DNA of 64,000 nucleotides from Tolypeutes matacus (Eukaryota > Chordata > Mammalia > Cingulata > Chlamyphoridae): positions 4,260,449 through 4,324,448 of the forward strand of contig JAKSZT010038599.1 of NCBI GenBank assembly GCA_026826555.1. Direction: 5' to 3'. Position numbers and translations under genes: made by a program. The notes beneath the pieces are model-generated. The model did no database searches and had not been told where the DNA came from. It saw nothing but the letters and a program-made list of their open reading frames with translations. Shown one piece after another: positions 20,641 through 33,066 of this stretch. How positions within the stretch are numbered: the stretch's first letter is position 1; every line of letters begins with the position of its first letter.

Positions 20641-22259
20641 GAAAATATGCCATTGTGAAATACTTACCTAAGTCAGACTTCTTGAAAGAAGTGAAGTGTT
20701 GGAAGGGGCATGGCATTTAGAATTTGTATCAGATAATAATACCTAGTGCAAAAGTTGTTTAAGAGGCAACCCAGTGGTAAACTTGGAATAATTATATGTT
20801 GTGTTATAGAGTACAAATGCCAGATGGGAGTTTGGGGCTTATTATAAATGGATTGTTTTTATGGTCTTACATGTTGGTTTGATATGTGTTAAACTGTGTT
20901 GTAAGAATGTTATTCTAGGAAATCTTGAGACTCTGTTGGAACAGAAAGGAATAAGTAGCAAATGGACCACTTAAAATTTCTGCAATAGTCCACAAATGAG
21001 ATAATGAAGGAATTAACTATGGATATAGATTTGAGAATAGAAGAAAAATATAAAGCTTAGAAGATGAGATGAATTAAAAATTATATAAAAAGGGTTTCTA
21101 GAAGTTGAAAGACAAGCAGATGAAGTCGAAGATGACTTCAGATTTCTGAAATAGATGACAGAAAGATTGATAATGTCTTGGGCATAGCTAGGAAAACAGA
21201 GTTTATAGGGGGAAATGGTGAATTTGGTATTGATCATGATGAATTTCATATGATAAATCAATCTTCAGTACCAGCTTCTCAATGGTTGATCAGATATGCT
21301 CAGAATCTAGTTTTAAGGGACTTTCTATAGAGTGGAGAATTAAGGTGATGAGATTACCTGAGTTCTCTGAGATGGAAAGAGCAGAATGCAATGCCCAGTC
21401 CATTTCATTACCTTTCACTACATCCTCATTTAGAGAGATCATAATGATAGGAAAGAAAATAAAGATGCATTCAAGAGGTAGAGGTAGAAACAAAAAACGG
21501 TTTCATTATAGATATTGAGACGTCAGAAATTTTTAAAAAGGAAAAAAAGTGACTATAATAATAATCACTTGCTAACTTTTTAGCACAATTTCTATTGTTA
21601 GCATGTATAAGTATGTGCATAATAGTTATTTTACATAACTTGACTAAAATAAAAAATATATTTTTATAACAGTGTCAACTTCCAAATTCATAGTTGTCTT
21701 ATCCTACTTATTTCTCATAATAATGATACTAGGTGAAGCACATTCCTCTTCATCTGTAGGTACAGAGATAACTAATATTCTTGGCTTGTCTTCCAACTAC
21801 TTCACCTTAATCACTTGTCCCAATGGGTACATTAGCTGATTGGTGAGTTGTGAGAGGTAATTGGGATGCTCAGTCCTTTTCTCTTCTTGTTTGCAGAGAG
21901 GAAGCATGCCATTCAACTGAGTGTGTGAAAGCTGCAGCTACTGGGAGGACTAAATTCAATTCAGGTAGGGTAAGCAAGCTCATTTAACTTTAAAGCTAAG
22001 CCACTTTTTATCTGAGCAGTTTTTAAAACAAAATAAGTAAAACCCACTGCACACATACACACATACACCAATTGGATCATTGTCTTGGGGTTTAAGAGGT
22101 ACACTAGTAGTGAAAGCCAAGTGACTATTTACTGAGATAGTAAATTTTTAAAAATGCATCATTAGAAGGAGGAAGAAAAGGTTGTGAAAATAAATGCCAT
22201 CCTTAAGTATATAAAGAATGCAGAGCTAGAGATCCATGTTATGTGTCCTCTTAACTCAC
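20641..22259. other. Unassigned; possible upstream part of the ERVL relic
   Basis: No clear motif. The right end could be decayed gag/pro of the relic that starts at 22260. At 21880-21965 a pyrimidine tract, CAG, a 62-base insert and GTAGGG mimic a small exon, but nothing supports transcription. Confidence 0.35.
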
Positions 22260-23210
22260 CAAGCTGGTTCCTGAAGTAAAGCTACAAATCCTCAAAGATG
22301 ACAGAGAAGGACAAGAAACTCAACTTAGTAGCATTGCTTTCATTTACATGCCAGATGTGACATCTTTGGTAGAACAGATTAACATGATATCCAGTATGTG
22401 GTATGTGAATATTGATTTGGTGAATGGGTTCTTTTCTATCCCTATTATAAAAAGGATAAAATTTTTGCATTTACATGGAACAGGCCACCATTTACATTTT
22501 CAGCTTGGCCCCAGAACAATCTGATATCATAATGTAATCTAAAGAGATCTGGACCATCTGAAGAACATTAAAAAGGCCCATTACATCAATGATATCATAC
22601 TTATTGGGCTGGATCAGCAATAAAGGCCCAGCACATTGGAGACCTTGGCTTTGATAAGCATTCTAAATGGTAGGAGATGAGGATTGTGAAGATGCTGATG
22701 TTTACCACATCACTACAGTGTTTAAGGGTTTGATGTTTAGGAGCATCCTGGGACATGCTATCTAAAATAAAAGACAAGTTATTGCCTTATAGGCTTTTTT
22801 AAGTTATAAGGGCATAATATTTCACATCTGAGACAATTTCTCCAGCCCATGTTCTCAGCAACATTTAAGGATGCCAGATTTAAGTGGGACCCAGAGCAAG
22901 AAAGTCTGTAAGAGGTCCAGGCTTTGAGACTTGTGATAGTGGTAGATGTATCTACAAAGGACAAAAAGATAATCTGTGAAGTTTATGGTAAGCCCAAATG
23001 AGGGAAAAACAATGCAGGATCCTAGGATTCTGGAGAAAGGCCATACCAACTATAATGTGGAACTATTCACCTTTTAAAATACATCTTCTAGCATCTCTTG
23101 TATGCTAGTAGAGATGGAGCACATGTACATAGGGCATTAAATGGAAATTTGTGGAATTTCTCATCATGAGCTGAGTACTTTCATGTTCACCAAGCCATAA
23201 GGTTGGGTAG
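22260..23210 (+). pseudogene. ERVL-type pol remnant: reverse transcriptase to RNase H
   Basis: A broken plus-strand frame shows the RT start block with D-L-V-N-G-F-F-S-I-P (about 22410-22440). Further on is the catalytic motif as H-Y-I-N-D-I (about 22580), in which the first catalytic Asp of Y-x-D-D is Asn, and then F-K-W-D-P-E-Q-E near 22880, the start of the RNase H region. Many stops and frameshifts. The same order and motifs are seen in the minus-strand provirus at 50490-57060, so this is an older relative. The rest resumes at 28003. Confidence 0.75.
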
Positions 23211-23214
23211 GGCT

Positions 23215-25430
23215 AATAATAAGCCATTATCAAAATGTAATTAGATCTGACTTTAAAACATACTACTAAGCTCCAGTGGTCAAAACTGCATGGTATTGGC
23301 ACAAGGATAAATATACCAACCAATGGAACTGAATTGAGAGTTCTTATATAGATCCTTGCATATACAGTCATCTGATATTTGACAAGGCCACCAAGCCCAC
23401 TCAACTGGGGGAGAATGTCCACTTCAACAAATGGTGCTTGGAGAACTGGATAACCATAACCAAAAGAATGAGAGAGGAACACCATCTCACACCTTATACA
23501 AAAATCAACTCAAGATGGATCAGAGATCTAAATATAAGAGCCAAGACCATAAAGACCTTGGAAGATAATGTAGGGAAGCATCTACAGGTAATTTGATAGG
23601 AAATGGTTTCATACCCAAAGCATGAGCAGCAAAGAAAAAATAGATAAATGGGATCGCCTCAAAATTAAAAACTTTTGCACCTCAAAAGTTATCAAAGTAA
23701 AAAGGCAGCCTACCCAATGGGAGAAAATATTTGACAACCATATATCTGATAGGAGCCTAATATCCAGCAAATACAAAGAAATCCTACACCTCAAAAATAA
23801 AAACAACCCATTTTAAAGATGGGCAAGTGACTTGAAAAGACACTTCTCCAAGGAAGAAACACAAATAGCTAAAAAGCAGAAGAAATGATGCTCAACATCA
23901 CTAACTATCAGGGAAATGCAGATCAAAACTACAATGATATACCATCTTACACCCATTAGACTGGTGGCTATTAAAAAACATAGGACTGTAAGTGTTGGAG
24001 AGGATGTGGAGGAATAGGAACCCTCACCCATTGCTGGTGGGAATGTAGAATGGTATAGCCATTGTGGAGAACAGTTTGGCGGTTCCCCAAAAAACTAACT
24101 AGAGAACTGCCATATGATCCAACAGTTCCACTGCTGGGCATATACCCAGAATAATTGAAAGCAAAGACAAGAACAGATATGTGCACACCAATGGTCATAG
24201 CAGCATTATTCACTATTGCCAAAAGTTGGAATCAACCCAAATACCCACCAAATGATGAATAGATAAACAAAATATGGTACATATACTCAATGGAATATTA
24301 CTCAACTTTAAGAAGGAATATAGTGCTAACACATGGGATAACATGCATAAATCTTAAGGACTTTATGTTAAGTGAAGCAAGCCAGTCATTGAAGGACAAA
24401 TATTACATGACCTCATTGAAATGCATTAAGCAAATTGAGCAGACTCAGAGAGAGCTATTGTCTGGAAGATAAGTTTACAGGAAATAGAAAGGGATAAGAA
24501 TGCCCATATGGACATAATCTACGATAAGGTGAAAGTATGTAGTTGCACATTGAATGTATATGACAGGGAAGGAGTCATATAATTGGGTTGGGCAGTGCAG
24601 GTTTGACAGGTGGGTAGATTTGGGAGGTGGGTTGGAAGGTCCAGGGAAGTGGGGGAAGTGTTGGGAGAGGGACCAGGTGAACACTGGGGATTGGTGGGTA
24701 TGTGGCTGTAAGTAAAAATTTGGGAATGCTATTATGGCAATATGACAAGGAAGGGTTACTGGTTTAGGGTGTTGGATGGGGGGCATTCAGGACAGGGTGC
24801 ACCTGGAGCAGTCTTCTATGGAGTGTGTGAGTGATCATTTTGTCACAATGTGTTGTATCAGTGGGTGGAGACCCAGACAGTGAGTGGGAAGGAGTTGGAC
24901 TTCCATTCTGGGGAAGATGGATATGCTCACAAACAGAGGGGTGGAGTCTATCGAGAGCATGGGCAGTTCCTAATAGGGGAGGAGAAACCAATGTGTCAAG
25001 ACCTCAGTGTTGTTGCAAATAGCTATGAATCTTGTCACTTAAGGAGTGAAGTCAGGGGGTTGGCATGGGCCCTGAGGGGAAGGGGAGGGAGGAATAAAAT
25101 AGATGCAATAGGCAGTATTTATTGGGCAAAGGAAGTGTTCTACATGCTCTTGCAATGATGGACACAGGCCATGTTAAATATCATCAAAATTTATAAAAGT
25201 GTAAAGTCTAAAATGTAATCATAATGTAAACACTGACCATAATTAGTAGCGATGTTTCACTATTTGTATAACAGTTGTAACAAAGGTACCATCCTCATAT
25301 AAAAAGGTAATAACACAGGAAGGGGGAAACAAGGGAGGATATTGAGTATATTGGAATCCCCTCTATTCTGTATGTGACTTTTTGGTGACCTAAAACTCCT
25401 TTGAAAACAAAATGAAAAAAAGTAAGACAC
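23215..25430 (+). mobile_element. L1 ORF2 C-terminal region with long 3' UTR
   Basis: Conserved end of ORF2: GGATCAGAGATCTAAATATA (about 23518), GAGAAAATATTTGACAACC (about 23720), the AATGCAGATCAAAACTACAA block (23915) and CTGCCATATGATCC (24108), ending near 24472. About 950 bases of G-rich 3' UTR follow, with GTGGGTGGAGACCCA at 24860 and an ACAGGCCATG block at 25165. The ORF is only mildly broken (open runs of about 60-100 codons), so this copy is younger than the one at 46935. Inserted into the ERVL relic. Confidence 0.85.
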
Positions 25431-25679
25431 TGAGGAATAAATGGAAGAAAATGTCACTGTATATACAGGACACCAGATATTACAGTGATGAAAGGCAAAA
25501 TGTCAAAAAAATTTTTAAAAATATTTCTCATTATTTTTAATATCCAAATATTTTAATTTAATTTTTTGTTTTTTAAAATTTTTATTTATTTTATTTCTTA
25601 TATTTAAAATTATCATTATTATTTCATTTTCCTATATATTGTATTTGGCCATTTTATTTGCTTCATTTTTGAAGAAGCT
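25431..25679. other. AT-rich junction
   Basis: Low-complexity T/A DNA between two L1 3' ends. The last bases (AAGCTTTGGATCACAGAAAGG) resemble the antisense edge seen at 34205, perhaps a scrap of a third copy. Confidence 0.4.
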
Positions 25680-27285
25680 TTGGATCACAGAAAGGTTACA
25701 ACTGGGGCAGGGGAGGATCATTGGTGTGGAGTGTCAGTGATAGGGGATACATGGGAGGAAGTTCAACTGGGTACACATATAAGGCATATAAATATGTTCA
25801 AATGTTCACAGGGTATTGTCACAGTGGGTGGAGACCCACACAATAACCAAGAGAATATTGAATTCCCATCCTGGAGAGCTCTGCTGCTTTCTCTAATGGA
25901 GAAGCAACAGTTCCCCCAAGACAGTCCCCCCAAGAGCAGGGGAAATGACTGGCAAAGGAGGATGATCCATGGGCCCTTTATATTGATGGCTATGCTTATG
26001 AGTCTTTGCTCTTTAAATTGAAATTTAGCCTAGTGTTGTGGGGTGCCTAAGAGTTGCCTCCTGAGAGCCCCCTTGTTGCTCAAATGTGGCCTGTCTCTAA
26101 GCCAAACTCAGCATATAATTGCATTACCTTCCCCTCAGCGTGGGACATGACTCCCAGGGATGAGCCTCCCTGTCACTGAGGGATTACTACCAAGCAGCAA
26201 CTAGCAATGCAACTGGAAAAAGACCTTGAATAAAAGGGGAAAAGGTAAGGACAAATGAGTTTATATGGCTAAGAGACTTCAAAGTGAGTGGGGAGGTCAT
26301 CCCAGAAGTAACGTTTATACACATCTCAGGAGGATCTCATAGACAGCCAAAGTGGATACTACCCTAAATAGTGGGGCTCCTGAGGGCTCTGGAGACACCC
26401 AGGTCCTATGGTCAGGGCAGATAGCTCTGGAGTTCTGTGCCACCAGTGGGACTGACTTTGGAGTTTGTGCCTCCAAGAGTGACAGATTTGGACTCAATTA
26501 TGGCTTCTCCACACATGGCTCATCTGTCCCTTCTATTTATACTTGTACTTGGTGCTGGAGTTTCTAGGTGTACATTCAAAGTGGGCTGTCCATGTGCCAG
26601 CTGGGCCTGGAGCCTCAGCAGAGTTGCAACACCTACTCTCCAGTTCATTGGACTCAATCAGGACAACTAACAAGGATTGACAATCACCATACCAAGGAAA
26701 TGAGAGAGCCTACAACTGCAAGCAAGAGAGTCCCATCCATCGGCTGTATGGGATCAAAACCCCCTCTCAATTAGAGGTGAAGTGGACATCATCATTCCCG
26801 AATCCTCAGGATTGGAGAATGAACTATGGACTAGAGTGGACTTACTGGTATTCTACCATAGACATATTTTGATTTTAGCAATGGAAGAAATTACAACATT
26901 GATGTGGAGGCAGTGGCCACTGGAGGCTCTGGGGGCAGGGAGAGGGAAAAACAGTTGTAATACAGGGGCTTTTTTGGGACTTGGAAATCACCCTGAATGA
27001 CACTGCAATGACAGATATAGGCCATTTTATATCGTCCCATAACATGAAGAACTGTGTGAGAGAAAGTGTAGACTACAATGTGAACTATGGTCCATGTTCA
27101 GTGGCAGTACCCCAGGATGCCCTTATCCATTGCAATGAATGTGTCACACTAATGAAGGATATTGTTTATGTGGGAGGGTGTGGGAGGTGTGGGGAGTGGG
27201 GCATATTGGAATCCCTATATTTTTTGTGTAACATTTATGTAATCTAAGTATCTTTAAAAAAATTTTTTTTTAATTATTCTAAAAA
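25680..27285 (+). mobile_element. L1 3' UTR, long version, sense
   Basis: About 1.6 kb with no coding content. It shares GTGGGTGGAGACCCA (25828), GAATATTGAATTCCCAT (25851) and the AGGCCATTTTATAT region (27018) with the 3' UTR at 24475-25430 and the poly-A-ended copy at 31618-32862. Ends in an A/T-rich tract at about 27257-27285. It has no ORF2, so it is a 5'-truncated insertion. Confidence 0.65.
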
Positions 27286-27330
27286 ATGTAATTAGTACAT
27301 CTTGGATAGCACAAGAAAGGACAAAAGGCA

Positions 27331-28002
27331 CATCTTAGTTTGCCAAAGGACTGCCAATACAAAGTACCAGAAATGGACTGGTTTTTATAATGGAGATTTT
27401 ATTTACAGTAAAAGCTTATAGTTTGAAGGTTGTGAAATATCCAAATCAAGGCATCAGCAGAAATGCTTTCTCAGGATCCTGCCATGTGGCCACTGATTGC
27501 TGCTTAGGTCTCTGCCTTCCACTCCAGAATTTATCATCTCCTGGAGCTCAGCTGTGGGCAACCAGTCATAGGACTTTATCTTACCGGGCCCCCTCTCTCA
27601 GTCTTGGCTGCTCTGCTTTCTTCCTGAGTTCAGATGTGGGCTATCAGGCATATGGCTTGTGTCCTCTTGAGCTGCTCCATGGTCCCAGGCTCTTGGGGGC
27701 CTCTTTCCGTGCCTCTGTGCTCTGATGATTCCAGACTCCAAAACCTTTCACAGCCTTTCAGGACTTCTATGTTTTCCTATAGTCCTCTCTCTCTCACCTG
27801 GCAGAATCAAAATTGTGGCTTCTTTTCTCTGTGTCTGTCTCTCTCTGTGTCTCCATTTATATTAAAAGGACGGAGAGTCAACCCGAGTCCTGCCTTACTG
27901 ACACGGTCTAATCAAAAGTGTCTCACACCCACAGAAATGGATTAGTGCAAAATATAATTTTTCTCTTTTTGAGGATTCATAAAAGAACTTCAAAGTGTCA
28001 CT
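27331..28002 (-). mobile_element. LTR, family B (MaLR-like), antisense, 672 bp
   Basis: Antisense to 7526-8121. It contains GTACCAGAAATGGACTGG, TGCCATGTGGC and GCCTCTTTCCGTGCCTCTG and ends with AACTTCAAAGTGTCACT. The flanking pentamers AGGCA (27326-27330) and GGGCA (28003-28007) differ by one transition, which fits a 5-bp target duplication. Confidence 0.7.
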
Positions 28003-29140
28003 GGGCATAAGCAATTGGGAGGAGCAAATTGTCCAGAAACTCATATCAAACAACAACATTACACTGGCACCTCTCCCATTACCCCCTCATGGCTCCAGGA
28101 AATCACTTCTGACCCTCTAATAGAAGAAGAAAAAACTAATCATGTTTTATACACAGGTAAGCTTGGTATGTTTGTGCAAGCAAATAATGGAAAGCTGCTG
28201 TACTACATCCTCACTCAGGCATAGCCTTGAAATACATTGGTGAAGGCATATTGTACTAAAGGGCATAAGTTTGGCTGGTGCACTTTATCATCTACTTTGC
28301 ATGTATAGAGACTTAACAAAGGTTTGAACACAAGTGGAATCATAAAAAATGGCAAATGGCCTGATTGGCTCATCAGGAAGTCTAGGAAATCAATATTGGA
28401 AAATTAGGGACAAGATGGTTCAGGGTAGAGTCATGTAGATGGACATATGGAAGTAGTCATGAAATGTGAAAGTCTTTGTATCATATGTTAATGCCAACCT
28501 GAGGGCATGCACTAAGGAAGAGCCATTCATTAACCAAGGAGATAAAATGATTCAGTTAGTCACATCAGCCACCCAGTGCTTATATGATGTGTAAATGAGG
28601 TGGACATGGTAACAGCCTTGGAAGTTAGGCATGAGTCTAACAGCATGGACTTCATTTATCTAGCTATTGCCACTGCTGAATGTCTGAGCTGCCAGCAAAG
28701 AAGACCACTGCCGAGCCCTTGATAAGGTACAATTTCTCAAGGAGACCAAGTAGGCAGATGGTATTAAGTTGACAATATTCTGTTCCTGTAATTCTTCAGA
28801 GTCCCAAGGAGGAATACCTCTGCCAGAGGACTGAGCAAGAGTCCCATTTATCTATAAGATGTGGCTGCCATCTGTTCACTTTAGGTATTTTGTGCCCAGA
28901 GACCAATAGGCATATGAAGGAATTATTATTGTGGCAGGAGTAATTGACACTGATAATGAGGAGTAAGTAAGGGCTGCTGTTACATGATGTAGGGAAGGGA
29001 AGGAAAGAATATACTGGCACCTGTGTAATCCTCTTGGGTTCCTCTTGATATACTCTTGTGCAAAGGAGATAGTAAATAATTAAGTGAACCATCCCTAGTA
29101 CAAAGCAAACAGGGGCTCAGGCACCTTGAGGATGAGATCA
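28003..29140 (+). pseudogene. ERVL-type pol remnant: RNase H, integrase N-terminus and dUTPase
   Basis: Continues the relic interrupted at 23210. Near 28490-28570 a frame reads like the end of RNase H (V-N-A-N, then a K-E-E-P-F-I-N-Q-G-D block). Near 28670-28700 is an integrase zinc-binding start (A-T-A-E-C-L-S-C-Q-Q). The frame then jumps to a dUTPase-like stretch near 28935-29060, with G-V-I-D-T-D and a following H-L-C-N-P-L-G block. The integrase catalytic core is missing in between, as in internal deletions common in MaLR/ERVL relics. Full of stops. Confidence 0.6.
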
Positions 29141-29156
29141 ATGTCACACCAACATG

Positions 29157-29226
29157 TAATCTAAGACCAACCAAGGTGCTAGCCAAGAGACTAATCTAAG
29201 ACCAACCAAGGTGCTAGCCAAAAGAC
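29157..29226 (+). repeat. 35-bp tandem duplication
   Basis: Two near-identical copies of a unit starting TAATCTAAGACCAACCAAGG, at 29157 and 29192, with one substitution near the end. A recent local duplication just beyond the dUTPase relic. Confidence 0.85.
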
Positions 29227-29644
29227 ATATTTCTCCAGAGCGTCTTCTCAGGTTGACGGAATCTTTAGGGACTATATTGCAACTCAGCTTCTCCCCTTGC
29301 CCACTCCTTCTTCCTCCTTGTCGCTTCCACATGTATACTCACTAGTAACTCTCTACCCAACACATTTAGTCTCACAGTCTCCTTCCCAAAGAATCCAAAC
29401 TGCTACAATTGTTTTCATATAAATCATGTAAAGTATCAGAAAGTGGTCATCCCATAAAATGCCCATGTTATATTATAGAAAGTATTATTTTTCCCTGAGT
29501 AATACCCTTATTTTATATAATATTTCTAAATCACAATTTTCATGGCATTTCTTTGCTTAGAGAATTTAAACCCCCAACTCTCTGATCACAGCCTCCCAAC
29601 ACTGCTTAAAAGATAAAACTAGTGCAGGAGGAAGCTACTTTTGC
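29227..29644. other. Unassigned non-coding DNA
   Basis: No feature recognised; may include decayed 3' parts of the ERVL relic. Confidence 0.35.
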
Positions 29645-29740
29645 ATTAAATAACTGATACATCTTAGGTAAGTTATTTGACCTTTATTGATTCAGTTTTT
29701 TTATCTAAGAAATAATGAGAGTGATCAAGTTATTTGGAAA
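29645..29740 (+). repeat. MIR SINE fragment
   Basis: TAAGTTATTTGACCTTTATT followed by TCAGTTTTTTTATCTAAG and AATAATGAGAGTGAT is the MIR core order. Confidence 0.6.
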
Positions 29741-31169
29741 TTTTCTAAGAAACTTCTCCTGCCCCAATTTCAACATTCTGTATGCCTGTTACCTTATGAA
29801 TGTTTCTCTCTTGTGAAAGAAACCTGTGTGTTTAGGAGATTCATGTGACTTAGTGTCACGATTTCAATTCACAAGTGTAGTTAAGTACCATCATACAAAC
29901 CAGAAATGCATGAAAAATGTCTTAAATTTCCTATTTGGGGGCATGCTTGAAATGAATTTCTCTTTGTTAAATAGTTGAAGCTAGGTCTGTTAGAAAATAT
30001 GTCAACGTTTCTCAACATGATGGTATAAAGAGGATATTAATATTGCATATGAACAATGATGTTATGATAAATCCAGAGATCCCTCATTCTATCAGTAAAT
30101 ATTGCAATATTGTGTTAAAATCAATGGTAATGGAAGATCTATAAGAATTATGAAGTCATTTTTAATTCCAGCTTGTGATTTGAATAGGGCATTTGGGTGA
30201 GTTCGATAACTTAGATAGTTTAACAGCAAGTGTTTTCAAGTCCAGAAATTTTTATCCAGTAATGTGGAGTAGTGAGGGAATTCAGTCACCAACAATGTTA
30301 AAAAATAAGGGAACTTCTATTATCCATATTTATATTATTCCTATTCAAAATTGAATCTGCTTTATTCTTAGTAGACTATTCTTTCTTTGTTCAATACAGG
30401 TTTGCAAACCCTCCATTTTTTTTTTTTTCATTACAGCATACAAAGAGTGATTATACCTTTGAAAAATTAATTGTGGTTGAGATTATTTAAAGTCATTTAT
30501 ATGAATTTTAGAAGCTTAAGATACTGTGTGTGCCCTGAAGAAATCTCATCATTAGATGTCTTTGAAAGCCCTTATTTGTGTTTTACTTTGCCTTGGTATG
30601 TCTTTACTTTCTTTAATCAATGAACACAACTGTTCCTCACAGCCCTAAGGCAGGAGTTGCCATAAATAGTTTGCAGTATCAGAAAAAAGCAAACTGAAAA
30701 GGGTGTCCCTGAATATGTTCACTAGTATCTTAGACAGAATTTTTCAATCACCCAAAGCTAATACTCACTGTAAATGGCCAACGCATGTCGTCAATAGAAT
30801 CAATGCCATCCATATTTTGTAGTGGTGTTATTTTGGTGGCAATTTTAAAAGTGAAGGATTGAAGTATTTTTTTCTTATAACTTAAGTCAGGCAAGTATGA
30901 CAACAAATCTCCTAATGAAGAAGAGGCCATTATAAATTATTGCCAATTTATGTAGATTTTCTATATTTATTAGTTAAATAACAAATCAGATAATGAATAA
31001 TTTCCACTTTCCTTAATCTACCAAACAAAACCTAAGAATAGAGGAAGAACTTGGTCCAGAAGAAGTAATAAAAAATTTATCTACATAGCTAAACATCTAC
31101 CAATGTGAAGAAGACTTGAGAGTAATTCTTTATGTAGCAGTGAATTCTTGGCATTATAGCAACTAACTT
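29741..31169. other. Unassigned AT-rich DNA
   Basis: No gene or confident transposon. Confidence 0.4.
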
Positions 31170-31372
31170 AAGGATATAGGCTTTTTAATTTGGCATCTCT
31201 GGGTAACTTTTGAATTCTATCATTTGCAAATTATGTTATCCAGTTAATTATAAAACACTGTTAAACTTCAGGTATATATTTAAAATTGGAATATTAACAG
31301 TATCTACCTCCTAGCATTGTGTAAAATATATATTAAAAAAAGTTCACATGAAGCAGTTGGCACAGAATTTTT
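31170..31372 (+). repeat. MIR SINE fragment
   Basis: Diverged MIR phrases: AATTATGTTATCCAGTTAAT, ACAGTATCTACCTCCTAGC, then TTCACATGAAGCAGTTGGC. Confidence 0.5.
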
Positions 31373-31617
31373 TATGTAATATATTTTAGCCCTTTTCTTT
31401 TTGTTCTTGTTAGCATTAGGATTTTATGGTGGAACAAGGAATCTACAAATATAGTATTACTTTTTTTTTCTTTTACATTATCCCTGGATACCTGTGGCAG
31501 TTTGAAACTGTATGTACACCAGAAAAGCAAGTTTTTAAATTTAATACATTTCTGTGGGTGTGAACCCATTGTAAGTAGGATGTTTTGATGAGGCTACTTC
31601 AGTTAAGGATGGGTCTT

Positions 31618-32862
31618 TGGACAATAACCAAAAGAATATTGAATTCCCATACTGCAGAGTCCTGCTACATTCTCTAATAGAGTGGCAAAAATTCCTAGAG
31701 TACATGGGCATTGCCTAGCAAAGCAGCGCAGACCAATATGCCACGCCCTTGATATTGATGCTTATACTTATGAACATTGTTCTTGTGAAATTGAAACTTA
31801 ACCTGGTATTATATATTGTCTAATAGTTACCTCCTGAAAGCCTCCTTGTTGCTCTAATATGGCCTCTCTCTAAGCCAAACTCAGCATACAAGCTCACTAC
31901 ATTCTCCCCAGTATGGAACATGACTCCCATGGATGAGCCTCCCTGGAAATGAAGGATTATTACCAAGTGACAACTAGTGATGCACTTGGAAAAAGACCTT
32001 GATCAAAAGGGGAAAATACTAAATACAAATGAGTTTGTATGGCTAAGAGATTTCAAAGTGAATCGGGAAGTCATTGCAGAGGTTATGCTTATGCACATTT
32101 TAGGAGGATCTCCCTGTCTGCCACAGTAAATGGTGCCTCAAGCAGGGGGTGCTCCTGAGGGCTCTAGAGACTCTGGACACTATAAGTAGGTCAGACAACC
32201 CCAGGAATTCAGCAGCCTCTCAGTGGCTCTTACCTTGGAATATATGATAACCTATCCCCGCAATGTATTGAAGTTGAAATCATTTTTAATTTTTTTACAT
32301 ATGGCTCTTATGCCCCTTTTATTTGAACCTATAATTAGCACTATACCCATTAAATATATGTCCCAGAGACTTAAATCTTCCCACTGTTCATAAGCCGGCT
32401 TGAGCCCTGAATCTCATCAAAGTTGCTGCCAACACCTATCCTCCAACTCATCAGACTCACCCGGAACAACTAACAAAATGATTATGATGGACAACACCCA
32501 TCCCCAAAATCAGAGAGTATCTATAATTGTAAGCAAGACAGTTCCACCCATCTGCCCTCTGGGCTCTAAGTCCCCGCTCAACCAGAAGCAGAGTGGACAT
32601 CACCTTCCCCAAATCCTCAAGATTGAGAAATGAACAAATATAAGGGTGGAATGCATCTATGGACTAAAGCACACTTATTATTCTAGTAATGGAAGAACTT
32701 TTAATATTGATATAAAGGCAGTGGTCACCAGAGGTTCTGAGGAGAGGGAGAGGGAAGAATAGGACATTTTGGGATATTGGAATTGTTCTGCATGACATTG
32801 CAATGATGGATACAGGCCATTATACATATTGTCAAAACCTAAAAAAAAAAAAAAAAAAAAAA
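31618..32862 (+). mobile_element. 5'-truncated L1 3' UTR insertion with poly-A tail
   Basis: Begins inside the 3' UTR sequence (AATAACCAAAAGAATATTG corresponds to 25844) and ends in a run of about 22 A at 32841-32862. Perfect 9-bp duplications ATGGGTCTT lie at 31609-31617 and 32863-32871. The poly-A end plus the target duplication show that this family moved by target-primed reverse transcription, the best evidence that the related unlabelled blocks are L1 3' ends. Confidence 0.85.
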
Positions 32863-33066
32863 ATGGGTCTTAATTCTCTTATTGGAGTCCTTTATAAATG
32901 GGATGAATACAGAAGAAGAACCACTGAAGCAAGAATCTAAAAATGAAGGCTAGAAGAGGAGGGAGAGACCAGCAGATGCCACAATGGGCCTTGACAAGTG
33001 GCAGAGAAGTTAAGGATTGCTGTCAGCCAGTCTTTAGGAAGAAAGCATAATCATGATGATATCTCA

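Noticed and set aside
25680..27247. Several open frames of 70-115 codons
   Set aside because: They fall in the L1 3' UTR block; the counterpart frames at 62859-63806 arise from the same non-coding repeat in reverse.
27390..27945. Overlapping frames of 103-111 codons that look protein-like (Leu/Ser-rich)
   Set aside because: They lie in an antisense family B LTR; 57737-58130 shows the same frames from another copy.
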